DNA of 37,548 nt from Firmicutes bacterium HGW-Firmicutes-12 (GCA_002841595.1 PHAD01000013.1:1-37548); one strand, 5' to 3'; positions 8,458-17,190 are shown, numbered from the stretch's first letter. Made by a program: numbers and translations. The notes: generated by a model from the sequence alone, not told the origin.

Positions 8458-9795
8458 TTAGGTCATTTCCTGCCTGATAATCTCTGCAACTTGTTCTGCT
8501 AACTTTTCCAGTTCGGCTTTATCGGGGCCTTCTGCCATTACCCGAATTAGCGCTTCAGTGCCAGAGGCCCGTACGAATAGTCTTCCCTTGCCTTCTAAGC
8601 TTTCTTCACCTTTTAATATAGCACTTCTTATTCTCTCGTTGTTTTCCCATCCAAATTTGTCTTTCACTCGAATATTAACTAACACCTGGGGAAGATTCTG
8701 CATCTGATTGGCCAGTTCACTTAAGGGTTTTTTTGTTTCTTGAACTACCTGTAGAAGTTGCAGTACTGTTAAAATTCCATCCCCAGTGGTAGCATGTTTT
8801 AGAAAGATGATATGACCGGATTGCTCACCGCCAAGCACTGCGCCTGTTTCGAGCATTTTTTCAAGAACGTACCTATCGCCAACTTTTGTTTCAAATATGG
8901 TGACTCCAGCAGCTGCAAAGGCTTGTTTTAAACCCAAATTACTCATTACTGTTACTACTATCTTATCTTCTAACTGTTTCTTATACTGAAGTGCTAACCC
9001 ACATATCACCATTATTTGATCGCCATTAACTATATTGCCTTTTTCATCAACAGCTATAAGCCGGTCAGCATCTCCATCATGAGCTATTCCTAAATGTGCG
9101 TTATATTTAACAACTGCTTCTTGTAAAGATTCGGGATGAGTGGAACCGCAACAATGATTAATGTTAAGCCCATTCGGCTGATCATGCAGGCTGATAACTT
9201 GTACTCCTAGCTCACGCAAAAGCCTAGGTGCCACCTCATAGGCAGCACCATTAGCACAATCAACGACCACCCGAAGCCCTTGAAGGTTAGTCTCAATAGT
9301 CTTTTTAAGATATTCAACATATCGTTTCATAGCATCATCAAAAGGTATAACCCGTCCAAGCTCACTACCGGTTGGACGAGGTATTTCTTTCATATCACCC
9401 TGTATGATTTCTTCTATCTTCTCTTCAAGAGTATCATCGAGCTTATAGCCTTGATTATTGAAAAACTTAATACCATTGTCTGGTGCGGGGTTGTGGGAGG
9501 CCGATATAACAACACCTGCACACGCATCAAGTTCTCGTGTAAGATATGCAACTGCCGGAGTCGGAAGAATCCCAGCTGCCAATACGTCTATTCCTGACGA
9601 ACAAATTCCTGCTGTTAATGCGCTCTCAAGCATAGTGCCGGAAATACGAGAGTCCCTCCCCACAACCACTACGGACCGGGAATCGGTCTTTTTGAGGAGG
9701 TTTCCAGCAGCAAGTCCTAGCTTGAAGGCAAGTTCAGGAGTAAGTTCCTTGTTGGCCAAACCTCTAATTCCATCCGTTCCAAATAGTCGGCCCAT
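8458..9795 (-). CDS. glmM: Phosphoglucosamine mutase
   Basis: Converts glucosamine-6-P to glucosamine-1-P for UDP-GlcNAc and the cell wall. From the chosen ATG (9793-9795) the protein is 445 residues, with the phosphoserine at Ser100 in SASHNP, exactly the family position. The magnesium loop is DGDADR (240-245), and RASGTE, the phosphate-binding loop, lies near the C-terminus. An in-frame upstream start would add 11 residues inside cdaR and is rejected because GGGAG sits 8 bases before the ATG at 9795. The ATG is one base after the cdaR stop (TAATATG), which implies coupling. The cdaA-cdaR-glmM cluster is conserved; in other Firmicutes GlmM physically interacts with and restrains CdaA. Confidence 0.98.
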   Translation of the reverse strand: MGRLFGTDGIRGLANKELTPELAFKLGLAAGNLLKKTDSRSVVVVGRDSRISGTMLESALTAGICSSGIDVLAAGILPTPAVAYLTRELDACAGVVISASHNPAPDNGIKFFNNQGYKLDDTLEEKIEEIIQGDMKEIPRPTGSELGRVIPFDDAMKRYVEYLKKTIETNLQGLRVVVDCANGAAYEVAPRLLRELGVQVISLHDQPNGLNINHCCGSTHPESLQEAVVKYNAHLGIAHDGDADRLIAVDEKGNIVNGDQIMVICGLALQYKKQLEDKIVVTVMSNLGLKQAFAAAGVTIFETKVGDRYVLEKMLETGAVLGGEQSGHIIFLKHATTGDGILTVLQLLQVVQETKKPLSELANQMQNLPQVLVNIRVKDKFGWENNERIRSAILKGEESLEGKGRLFVRASGTEALIRVMAEGPDKAELEKLAEQVAEIIRQEMT

Positions 9796-9796
9796 A

Positions 9797-11017
9797 TTAA
9801 TAGCTCCCTTCCTTTTCGGAATTGACACTTATTATTACTTCAACTTTGCTTGGTTCAACTTTAGTAACATGGAAGTTGCTTGGTAGCTCAACCTTAACTT
9901 CCACCTGGTGCGTTCCCGATTTTTTATCCGTTAAATCTACTAATGCCTTAAGATTCTTCTCCAGAGCATCTATTTCTTGTCTTGCTCCCTGCACAGTCAA
10001 ATTTATTACCTCAGGTTTAATTTGTATTGTCGATCCGACAGGCTTGTTAACAGGATCAATAATCACTCCTTCAAAGGTTTTGGTTATAGGGGCTTCCTCT
10101 ATTTGCACCACTACTTTAACTGCCGGTTCATACAACAGACTGATCCCTTCTGGTGATATTAGTCCAACTTGGGTTACTAAGTCATTCTGCAATCCTGTTG
10201 TATCTATAGGTTGAGTCATAACATGATTAATACTCTCTAATCTTTCATAAGAACCAGTAATTTTTACGGTTTCAGGTTCAAGTACCACTCTATAGACCTG
10301 CCACTTATCTTTCGGGTTCCCTACCAGCGCTGCCTTGATGGGAACCGTTTTAGTGGGAATGTTCTGGATTACAGGAACAGAAACTTGTACTGTTATCGGA
10401 CTTACTTCTAAATACTCCGTTGATACCTTATTACCATCTTTATCAATAAGAACTACCGGTGAATTTAAGACTAAATTGTCTTTAGCCTGATTTAAATCAA
10501 TTGTGATTTGGGCTGTTTCCAGACTATCCAGTAGTTGTTGGGCACCACGAACTACAACGCGCGAGGGACTTATCTCCGGTATATAGCTTGAATAACCTGG
10601 AGCCACTGAATTTTCAGTCTGCACCTCTATAGCAAGTTGTCGCATTAGGATAGCATCTATTTGCAGTTCCACAGCATATCCAAGATTATTCCGAATAAGC
10701 TCTACACCCGTAGGTATGACAATATCAATCGGGAAATTATGTTCCCCAAGCTTAGCCTCACTGAGATCAACTGATGCTTTGATATCCTTTTCTGTCAGTG
10801 GAGCTAATGCTGAGCGTGTTCCCTTAAGCTTAACATCTATATTCTCAGGCTTCTCGCCGATCATCAAACCTTCCTTCAAGCCACTGTAAGAAATTGATAC
10901 ATTAATTGATTTCTCAATAGTAGGATTCTGGAGATTTGCAACATAAAACCATAAGAGAATTGCCAATAAAAGAGCTGCAATTTTATAAATCCAATCCTTT
11001 TTTAGGAATTCATACAT
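9797..11017 (-). CDS. cdaR: YbbR-domain regulator of diadenylate cyclase
   Basis: A 406-residue protein with one N-terminal membrane anchor (about residues 11-28, IAALLLAILLWFYVANL) and a long extracytoplasmic region of tandem YbbR repeats, each showing the beta-strand pattern ending in a PxxVxV-type motif (for example ISPSRVVVRG, LEPETVKITG and VEPSKVEVII). CdaR homologues bind CdaA and modulate c-di-AMP synthesis. The ATG at 11015-11017 follows the cdaA stop after one base. Length suits the multi-repeat clostridial version. Its C-terminal stop overlaps the glmM ribosome-binding region. Confidence 0.93.
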   Translation of the reverse strand: MYEFLKKDWIYKIAALLLAILLWFYVANLQNPTIEKSINVSISYSGLKEGLMIGEKPENIDVKLKGTRSALAPLTEKDIKASVDLSEAKLGEHNFPIDIVIPTGVELIRNNLGYAVELQIDAILMRQLAIEVQTENSVAPGYSSYIPEISPSRVVVRGAQQLLDSLETAQITIDLNQAKDNLVLNSPVVLIDKDGNKVSTEYLEVSPITVQVSVPVIQNIPTKTVPIKAALVGNPKDKWQVYRVVLEPETVKITGSYERLESINHVMTQPIDTTGLQNDLVTQVGLISPEGISLLYEPAVKVVVQIEEAPITKTFEGVIIDPVNKPVGSTIQIKPEVINLTVQGARQEIDALEKNLKALVDLTDKKSGTHQVEVKVELPSNFHVTKVEPSKVEVIISVNSEKEGSY

Positions 11018-11018
11018 G

Positions 11019-11834
11019 TTATGACCTCCAGTTAAATAATGATATGCCCGAAGTATCTTTTGTCTGGAGACGTTTATTTAGTATTTCTTTTAGAGTTGCT
11101 TCATCTAGGTAGCGGGTAAGCCTTCCTTCTTCAGCCACAGAAATAACGCCGGTCTCCTCAGATATTATAATAGCAATAGCATCGGACTGTTCTGTCAAAC
11201 CTAAGGCCGCACGATGCCTAGTACCTAATTCCTTACTTAAATTAGGGTTTTCAGAAAGTGGCAAAAAACAACTTGCCGCAATTATACGATCTCCACGTAT
11301 AATAACTGCTCCGTCATGAAGAGGACTTTTCGGAATAAATATGTTAACTAAAAACTCTGCTGAAACTAATCCATCAATTTTAATGCCTGTCTCAATGAAA
11401 TCATTAACGCCTATCTCCCGCTCCAGGATAATTAATGCTCCTAAACTATTTTTAGAAATTATTCTGATAGCTCGAATAACCTCATTTACCAGATTCTCTA
11501 ACGCTTCCCTATTTAACATAACCATCGGCTTGGCAAAAAATTTACCTCTGCCCAAGCGTTCCAGGGCACGCCGTAGTTCTGGCTGAAAAACAACCGGTAA
11601 TGCAACGACCAATACCGATTGCAAAATTGCCAAAATCCAAGCTATTGTTTTAAGACCCATCCAATTACTAATCAAAGAAACCAAAATCAATACAGCTAAT
11701 CCTTTAATTAGCTGTACCGCCCGGGTCCCTTTTATAATCATCATGGCCTTGTAGATTACATAGGCAACAAGCAGTATATCTATCACACTTATTACATTAA
11801 ATGCATTGAATTCTTCTCCCAACAAAAGCTGCAC
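11019..11834 (-). CDS. cdaA: Membrane diadenylate cyclase CdaA (DacA)
   Basis: A 271-residue c-di-AMP synthase. Three transmembrane helices lie at roughly 14-33, 43-58 and 63-82, followed by a DAC domain with the DGA motif (174-176 in PLHDGAVI) and the RHR motif (206-208 in GTRHRAALG). It condenses two ATP into c-di-AMP, the essential messenger for potassium, osmotic and cell-wall control. The GTG at 11832-11834 overlaps its own G-rich site, whereas the TTG at 11823-11825 has that site at normal spacing, so the true start may be three codons later. It is the first gene of the run to alr. A TATAAT at 11909-11914 lies upstream but lacks a convincing -35. Confidence 0.96.
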   Translation of the reverse strand: MQLLLGEEFNAFNVISVIDILLVAYVIYKAMMIIKGTRAVQLIKGLAVLILVSLISNWMGLKTIAWILAILQSVLVVALPVVFQPELRRALERLGRGKFFAKPMVMLNREALENLVNEVIRAIRIISKNSLGALIILEREIGVNDFIETGIKIDGLVSAEFLVNIFIPKSPLHDGAVIIRGDRIIAASCFLPLSENPNLSKELGTRHRAALGLTEQSDAIAIIISEETGVISVAEEGRLTRYLDEATLKEILNKRLQTKDTSGISLFNWRS

Positions 11835-12063
11835 CCCTTCACTTTACAGTTAACCTAAATTCATTTCGACAATTATTCAGCATATTCCTTTTTTCAGATA
11901 TGTATATAATTATACTCGTATTATCTTCTATTTTATGGTATCATTTCCCTGTTTAAAGTTACTGTTTATATTTCCCATTTAATGAAATTTTACTTTATGT
12001 AACAATATTAATTATATAGTATAATACAGCAAACAGTACTTTTAATATCATAATTGTACAATA

Positions 12064-12072
12064 TGATATAAT
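12064..12072 (+). promoter_or_regulatory. Extended -10 promoter of the DUF881-sbp-DUF881 operon
   Basis: TGATATAAT, a TGn-TATAAT extended -10, ends 33 bases before the ATG at 12105. No good -35 is visible, which is compatible with an extended -10. The rest of the divergent gap (11835-12063) is very AT-rich. It holds a second TATAAT at 12020-12025 and one on the minus strand at 11909-11914, with no hairpin or ORF that I can support. Confidence 0.5.
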
Positions 12073-12104
12073 GAATTGATAAGGTGAAGGAGGTCTTCGG
12101 GAAG

Positions 12105-12824
12105 ATGTCACGTAAATGGCTTGTTCCAATTACTATTGTTTGTATTATCTCCGGATTCTTTTTATCTTTTCAACTAAAGGTCCAGGCGAATAACAATAAT
12201 ACAAATCCTTTAAGCCAAAAGAATACTAACCTAGTTATGCTTATTAATGATTTAGAAGAAGAGATCAAGAACCAAGAAAATATAATTGAACAAATCCGCA
12301 ATGATCTCAGCAATTTAGAAAACCGTCCTTTACCCGGTAATCTTCCAGAACTGCAAGGCCAATTAAAAGATGCTAGAATAATAGCAGGGCTTACTTCTGT
12401 AATAGGTAAAGGAATAGTTATTACCATCGATGATAATAGTGATGGACTAAAAAATAATCCACAAGATGATCCTAATAAATATATAATTCATTATGCACAC
12501 ATTCTTAGTATTGTTAGTGAACTCAAAGTAGGCAACGCAGAGGCAATTTCAGTGAACGGACAAAGACTCATTACCAATTCAGAAATACGCTGTGTTGGAA
12601 ATGTTATTCTAATTAACACTACTCGAATTGCACCACCTTTTACAATTAGTGCAATTGGAAGCCCCAAACACCTAGCAGAAATAGTTACAAATGGAGAACT
12701 TGATATCATGAAATCAACGAACTATCCGGTAACTTTAGAAGAATTTGATGAAGTTATTATACCGGCTTATAAAAGTGATCTACAATTCCGCTATGCAAAA
12801 CCAGTAAAGGAGGAGGATGAATAG
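12105..12824 (+). CDS. DUF881 family membrane-anchored protein (first copy)
   Basis: A 239-residue protein with an N-terminal membrane anchor (about residues 4-24), a charged coiled-coil segment (about 38-75, LINDLEEEIKNQENIIEQIR) and a C-terminal DUF881 domain with the typical GxGIVITIDD, ISVNGQRL and IRCVGN patterns. Bacillus homologues (YlxW/YlxX) sit beside the division genes; the function is unknown and they are sometimes called division-initiation proteins. I chose the ATG at 12105 because AAGGAGG (12087-12093) precedes it; a GTG at 12084 lies upstream of that site. The sbp gene follows after 3 bases. Confidence 0.88.
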   Translation: MSRKWLVPITIVCIISGFFLSFQLKVQANNNNTNPLSQKNTNLVMLINDLEEEIKNQENIIEQIRNDLSNLENRPLPGNLPELQGQLKDARIIAGLTSVIGKGIVITIDDNSDGLKNNPQDDPNKYIIHYAHILSIVSELKVGNAEAISVNGQRLITNSEIRCVGNVILINTTRIAPPFTISAIGSPKHLAEIVTNGELDIMKSTNYPVTLEEFDEVIIPAYKSDLQFRYAKPVKEEDE

Positions 12825-12827
12825 TTT

Positions 12828-13190
12828 ATGTGGGTTCTGCCAGTATTCGGACTTTTAATTGGTATTGTACTAGGTTCTACTCTTACCTTTCAAATACCAC
12901 TAATTTATGTCAAATATATGTCTATTGCTGTATTAGCCTCTCTAGACTCGGTCTTTGGTGGCATACGAAGCGTTCTTGAAGAGCGTTTTGATGGGACAGT
13001 ATTATTATCCGGTTTTTTTACAAACGCTCTACTAGCTGCACTATTAGCTTATCTTGGCGACCGCCTAGGGGTAGACCTATATTACGCTGCAGTTTTCGCC
13101 TTTGGCGTTAGACTCTTCCAGAACCTTGCAGCCATTAGGCATAAACTCCTTTTACAGTATAGAAGTAAAAAGAATCGCCAGTTGAGGTGA
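12828..13190 (+). CDS. sbp: Small basic protein Sbp (DUF1290)
   Basis: A 120-residue, three-helix membrane protein: hydrophobic segments at about 3-22, 28-45 and 58-80, then a basic C-terminus (RHKLLLQYRSKKNRQLR). The segment VFGGIRSVLEERFDGTVLLS is diagnostic of DUF1290. Function unknown; the family is usually found between DUF881 genes near ftsA/ftsZ. ATG at 12828-12830 with AAAGGAGGAGG 10 bases upstream, within the end of the previous gene. Confidence 0.9.
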   Translation: MWVLPVFGLLIGIVLGSTLTFQIPLIYVKYMSIAVLASLDSVFGGIRSVLEERFDGTVLLSGFFTNALLAALLAYLGDRLGVDLYYAAVFAFGVRLFQNLAAIRHKLLLQYRSKKNRQLR

Positions 13191-13198
13191 ATTGTATT

Positions 13199-13936
13199 AT
13201 GTTAAAAAAGCAGCACTGGGCAATTCCCATAACCCTTGTCTTTTTGCTCATGGGGATCCTCTTTTCTCTGCAGTTTCAGGCACAGAACCGTATCTCCAGT
13301 GAGTTAAGCATGCAGAAAACTGAAAACCTAATTGCTATGGTACGCGACTTATCTGAGAAACGCCAAAAACTAGCAAGCGAAATTGTAGACCTGAATGGAA
13401 ACCTCCGTACACAAATGAAAAGTGTCCAGGACGAAAGTGAACTTTTTATTAGTCTTAACGAAGAGCTGACAAAAATACAAACCGTTACCGGAGCTAATAC
13501 TCTAGAGGGTCCAGGTTTAGAAATCTTAATTGATAAACAGATGCCTATCCTCTATGTAGATATTATTCATATTGTGAATGAACTATGGGCTTCAGGTGCT
13601 GAAGCTATAGCTATTAATGATTATAGGATTACACAAGATACTTCAATCTTTTACGCTGAGAATGAACAGAATATGTCCATTACAGTTGATAATAATAACC
13701 TTACTTATCCGATTATAATTAAAGCTATAGGTGATCCAAATAATCTAGATAAGGGTCTAACCATGCCTGGTGGTATAATGGATAACCTCTCTTTATATAG
13801 AGCATACCCTATCATCTCTAAGGTTGATCTTCTTACTATTAAGGGACGCAACCGTAGTTTTATGTACTACTTTTTAAATGAATATAAGCCGGCAGAAAAG
13901 CCGGCTGATACAGCTTCGCCAGCACTAAAAACATAA
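13199..13936 (+). CDS. DUF881 family membrane-anchored protein (second copy)
   Basis: A 245-residue paralogue of the gene at 12105: a membrane helix at about 7-25, a coiled coil at about 28-80 (LSEKRQKLASEIVDLNGNL) and the DUF881 domain (LEGPGLEILIDKQ, GAEAIAINDYRI). The start is the ATG at 13199-13201 with GAGGTG at 9 bases; a GTG overlapping the sbp stop is possible but has no site of its own. The last 20 codons contain a GC-rich perfect inverted repeat (AGCCGGC at 13887-13893, GCCGGCT at 13900-13906). It is the last gene of the trio and converges on the hypothetical gene at 14020. Confidence 0.87.
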   Translation: MLKKQHWAIPITLVFLLMGILFSLQFQAQNRISSELSMQKTENLIAMVRDLSEKRQKLASEIVDLNGNLRTQMKSVQDESELFISLNEELTKIQTVTGANTLEGPGLEILIDKQMPILYVDIIHIVNELWASGAEAIAINDYRITQDTSIFYAENEQNMSITVDNNNLTYPIIIKAIGDPNNLDKGLTMPGGIMDNLSLYRAYPIISKVDLLTIKGRNRSFMYYFLNEYKPAEKPADTASPALKT

Positions 13937-13942
13937 AGCGAA

Positions 13943-13986
13943 ACTAACATTAGAGATAGAGTTTTAACTCCACCTTTAGTGTTAGT
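13943..13986. terminator. Long hairpin between convergent genes
   Basis: ACTAACATTAGAG (13943-13955) pairs fully with CTTTAGTGTTAGT (13974-13986), with two G-U wobbles when read as RNA; GAG/CTC can extend the stem inside the loop. There is no U-run after it on the plus strand and a loose T-rich tail on the minus strand. It is probably a shared transcript end for the DUF881 operon and the gene at 14020. Confidence 0.5.
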
Positions 13987-14019
13987 TGAGCCATTCTCTA
14001 GGAGCTTAGCGGCGATTAG

Positions 14020-15651
14020 TTATCCTATTTTGGATGCTGTTTTGACTGCTCCATATATCCTCAAGACATCTTCTAGAACTGGTACTACTCCATATTTGGA
14101 AAGTTCATTTGCCTCATGGTAAAACCTTTGTAACACTCCATAAATGTACCATTTTCTCTGCTCTGTTATCGGTGGAATAAATAAATCATAATAATTTTCC
14201 AATTCAAAATCATATACGATGTCTTTAACAGACGCATTCATTAGTAATTGCTCAATACCTTTATCTACTTCTTCCCCATAAGTATATATTTTAAGCCAGT
14301 TTTTCGATAAATAGTATTCCTTGAAGCAGGGTACATTATTCTCTCCATTCTTTTTCTTCTCATAGAAATAGCTTACTTGCGCCCCTAAGCTTATCACTCC
14401 TTCTGATGAGCTTTTTATATATTCCAACAAAGGGCTGCTATCCGTGAAATGTATTAGTGCTGAGGTCCCAGAATACCGGTTTAGACACTTACCTTTAGTA
14501 ATAATATACTGATAAATCTTTTGTACCGGCATATAGTATTTTTTTTGCAGTTTGATACAGAAATTCATGTATTCAGCTGCTTTTTTTTCCGCCTTAATCA
14601 AATTATTGGGTTTTTTAGCAAAAATAAGGAGCTCATCTTTTGTTACAATATACTCTGCTAGTATTTTATCATTTATGTTAAATTCTTCGCCGGGCTTATC
14701 TGCTTCTTGAAGCCACTTATATATAGTACAATCTTGTAGCTCACCTGTAACTAAAACCTCCGGCTCATTATTGAGCCAACTCTTAATCTCACAGGCAGCT
14801 AATAAATGGTATGCAGTGCAGTATACTCTATAATTAAATGGATTGTCGGGGTGATCACCTTGCAAATTTTCTCTGCTTGTTTCTCTAAAAGCATCGACAC
14901 AATAATACCCATCCCTTTTTTGCATAACAATATTATATATAATTTTCATGATTTCTTCCTGAGCTGTAATAACTACAGCAAAAACATCTATAATGTATGC
15001 ATTACCTTCTATTAAGATATCCTTAATACCGCTTCGTAAAAAAGTATACCCACGATACTCTTTGCCATAATTAAGAATGAAACTATTCCTATCTCCGAGC
15101 TCCTCCTGCCATTGTACACTAGAACAGTCATATAACAACGCATTGTCCATTCTTCTTAAAGCAGATAAATATATATTAGTAAACTCATGTATTGTTAAAT
15201 CCTCTTGTAGTAATTTATTCATAAGGTATCTGCGGTTGATGTTGGTAGTATCATATTCCAACATATATTTATATTCTTCTAATTCTTCCGCAGGGCGGGT
15301 CTTAAAGCGGACATTCTGAGAATATGCATCTTGTATCAAGATAGCGGCTTCCAATAGGTTTATTTGAACATATCCTTGTAGCTTCTTTTTTAGGATACCC
15401 AGGTGTTGCTTTTTTATTATCTCAACAGAGTACTCTTGTACTCCTTCATGACTAAAAGACATACGAAGATAATGCACTATTAGTTTCTTTTTATATTTTC
15501 TGTTTTTCCATAATATAATAAGCTCACACATTCCTGCAATTCTTTTACGTGAAACATACGCTTTATAAAAAATGTTTTCCTGACACTGGATACCAAAAGA
15601 AACTGGATTTGTATTTATTTTCAATTGTTGCTTTGCTTCAATCAAGTCCAA
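14020..15651 (-). CDS. Hypothetical protein, 543 residues, family not recognised
   Basis: I do not recognise this protein. It is a soluble-looking, Lys/Glu/Tyr-rich sequence with no signal peptide, no clear membrane helix and no nucleotide-binding, zinc-finger or hydrolase motif. The N-terminal half contains basic segments (KNRKYKKKL, KKKLQGYV). The middle, about 230-300, has an alternating hydrophobic/charged stretch (IIDVFAVVITAQEEIMKII) that could be a helical-bundle or alpha/beta module. Composition looks more AT-rich than its neighbours. The start is a TTG at 15649-15651 after GGTGAGG; a TTG two codons later is equally possible. It stands alone, with its own possible promoter at 15727-15756 and a convergent hairpin at its 3' end. 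The intact 1.6-kb frame and ribosome-binding site support a real gene. Confidence 0.75.
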   Translation of the reverse strand: MDLIEAKQQLKINTNPVSFGIQCQENIFYKAYVSRKRIAGMCELIILWKNRKYKKKLIVHYLRMSFSHEGVQEYSVEIIKKQHLGILKKKLQGYVQINLLEAAILIQDAYSQNVRFKTRPAEELEEYKYMLEYDTTNINRRYLMNKLLQEDLTIHEFTNIYLSALRRMDNALLYDCSSVQWQEELGDRNSFILNYGKEYRGYTFLRSGIKDILIEGNAYIIDVFAVVITAQEEIMKIIYNIVMQKRDGYYCVDAFRETSRENLQGDHPDNPFNYRVYCTAYHLLAACEIKSWLNNEPEVLVTGELQDCTIYKWLQEADKPGEEFNINDKILAEYIVTKDELLIFAKKPNNLIKAEKKAAEYMNFCIKLQKKYYMPVQKIYQYIITKGKCLNRYSGTSALIHFTDSSPLLEYIKSSSEGVISLGAQVSYFYEKKKNGENNVPCFKEYYLSKNWLKIYTYGEEVDKGIEQLLMNASVKDIVYDFELENYYDLFIPPITEQRKWYIYGVLQRFYHEANELSKYGVVPVLEDVLRIYGAVKTASKIG

Positions 15652-15726
15652 TTTTCCTCACCCCAGTTAAAAGAATATATATATAATTTTTCGCTATAAC
15701 TATCAGCTTTCCTTTAGTTATTTTCC

Positions 15727-15756
15727 ACTATATTTCAACATATATCGTCATATCAA
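15727..15756 (-). promoter_or_regulatory. Possible promoter of the hypothetical gene
   Basis: On the minus strand, TTGATA (15756-15751) and TATAGT (15732-15727) are 18 bases apart, about 75 bases upstream of the TTG start at 15651. Both boxes are one or two mismatches from consensus in AT-rich DNA, so chance is possible. Confidence 0.4.
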
Positions 15757-15769
15757 GATACCACTTTTC

Positions 15770-15800
15770 AAATAATAATAAAAACCGCCATTCGGCGGTT
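15770..15800 (-). terminator. Intrinsic terminator of the deacylase gene
   Basis: On the minus strand, AACCGCC (15800-15794) and GGCGGTT (15789-15783) enclose a GAAT tetraloop and run into TTTATTATTATT. It starts 6 bases after the stop codon of the amidohydrolase. Confidence 0.85.
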
Positions 15801-15806
15801 CAGTTT

Positions 15807-17162
15807 TTATACGACTTGTCCCATGTTATCTTCCTGTACTCCAGCATCCCACGAAAGAGCCCCATTAACCCATACTTGTCGAATACCCTCGGAAAAAACT
15901 GCAGGTTTTTCTAGCATTGCTTTATCAATTATAGTTTTTGGATCTAACAGCACAATATCTGCTTTACAGCCTGTTTGTAACAATCCTCTATTTTTAAGTT
16001 TCAGTCTTTTGGCCGGTTGTGAAGTCATTTTAGCAATAGCTTCCTCAAGTGTAAGTAAACCTTTTTCTCTTACCATTCGACCCAAGACCCGTGGATATGT
16101 GCCATAAGCTCTAGGATGGTTAACCCTTCCTCCTGAATATATTCCGGTATCACTACCTATAAACACTAGTGGATGAGTAATTGCCCTATTCAAATTTTCC
16201 TCACTTATTGAGTGTTGCAAAGGTTTAGTTCCAATATCAGTGCTGGAAAAGGTATACGGATAGACATCAGCAGTAATGTCCACTCCTGAAGAACTGGCAC
16301 TCTCCATCATATTCAACAACTCAGGAAACTTTATCCAGTTTTCCTCATGTCCCGCTTTGATATGACTATATTGCACGGAAACACCAGTTGTCTGACCTAT
16401 TGCGATAGCTTCCTCTAATGCAGGTATTACTCCATTATATTCGCTGCGAATATGAGTAGCATAAAATCCCCCATATTGCTTAACAATATGACAAAGCGTC
16501 GTTAATTCTTCTGTTGTAGCTAAATGTTGCGGTGCATATTCAAGCCCTGTCGATAATCCCAAGGCTCCAGATTCTAGAGCCTTGGCGAGGTGTTTTTGCA
16601 TCTTAGTTAGTTCAGCAATACTAGCCCGTTTATTATTGTTGACACCGGCCATTTCCCGTAATGTCCTGTAACCCAATAAAAGACCATAGTTTATCGCCAA
16701 ACTAGGTACCGTACTAAAATAACCCGCTATATCCCGCGGGGATCGTCCGCAATTGCCGCCAACCTGAGTTGTGACTCCTTGTGTTAGAAAAGGAGCCATA
16801 CTTTCACCGCTATAGACATAATCTTCGGTGTGCGTATGTATGTCTATAAAACCAGGAGAAGCTACCAAACCTCTACCATCTATCACCTTAATTCCAGATG
16901 GATTTTGAAAGTCACCTATTGCTGCAATATTCTCTCCCTTTACAGCAATTTTTCCATAAATAGCGGGCTGTCCAGAGCCATCAACTATGAAAGTATTTTC
17001 GATAACCCAATCACAATCAGGAATAAAAACTTCAGGTTTTTCATTCATATCCGCAGGCATGCTATCTTTGGGAGATGCCACCTTGCTGTTTAAAGACAAT
17101 GAAAATATCGTTGATGCCGTTACGGCTCCCATCCCAATAAGAAATTGGCGTCTAGTTAACAT
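15807..17162 (-). CDS. Tat-exported N-acyl-D-amino-acid deacylase-like amidohydrolase
   Basis: A 451-residue amidohydrolase of the D-aminoacylase family, which removes acyl groups from N-acyl-D-amino acids. The N-terminus has a twin-arginine signal: TRRQFL at 3-8, then a hydrophobic stretch to about residue 25, suggesting export in folded form. Metal-site landmarks are present: HTH (His109, His111), GGNCG with Cys138, THIRSE with His237, SHIKAG with His267, and SD at Asp338, followed by HPRAYGTYPRVLGR. The stretch between His267 and Asp338 is about 45 residues shorter than in the Alcaligenes enzyme as I remember it, so the usual small inserted domain seems absent. I chose the ATG at 17160-17162 because it puts the Tat motif at the N-terminus; the open frame extends 25 codons further up. 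It is monocistronic, with its own terminator. Confidence 0.85.
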   Translation of the reverse strand: MLTRRQFLIGMGAVTASTIFSLSLNSKVASPKDSMPADMNEKPEVFIPDCDWVIENTFIVDGSGQPAIYGKIAVKGENIAAIGDFQNPSGIKVIDGRGLVASPGFIDIHTHTEDYVYSGESMAPFLTQGVTTQVGGNCGRSPRDIAGYFSTVPSLAINYGLLLGYRTLREMAGVNNNKRASIAELTKMQKHLAKALESGALGLSTGLEYAPQHLATTEELTTLCHIVKQYGGFYATHIRSEYNGVIPALEEAIAIGQTTGVSVQYSHIKAGHEENWIKFPELLNMMESASSSGVDITADVYPYTFSSTDIGTKPLQHSISEENLNRAITHPLVFIGSDTGIYSGGRVNHPRAYGTYPRVLGRMVREKGLLTLEEAIAKMTSQPAKRLKLKNRGLLQTGCKADIVLLDPKTIIDKAMLEKPAVFSEGIRQVWVNGALSWDAGVQEDNMGQVV

Positions 17163-17190
17163 GCTCCATTCGCGCCCCTTTGATGTTTTA

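Noticed and set aside
9458-9886. Plus-strand open frame opposite the glmM/cdaR junction
   Set aside because: Antisense shadow of two certain genes; no ribosome-binding site or recognisable protein features.
11909-11937. Sigma-A promoter for cdaA at the minus-strand TATAAT
   Set aside because: The -10 box is perfect, but 16-18 bases upstream there is only CATAAA-like sequence, and such boxes are common by chance in this AT-rich gap. A SigH-type pattern was also tried and did not fit.
13887-13906. Terminator from the AGCCGGC/GCCGGCT hairpin
   Set aside because: It is inside the DUF881 coding sequence and followed by no T-run; it encodes a Lys-Pro-Ala repeat, which explains the symmetry.
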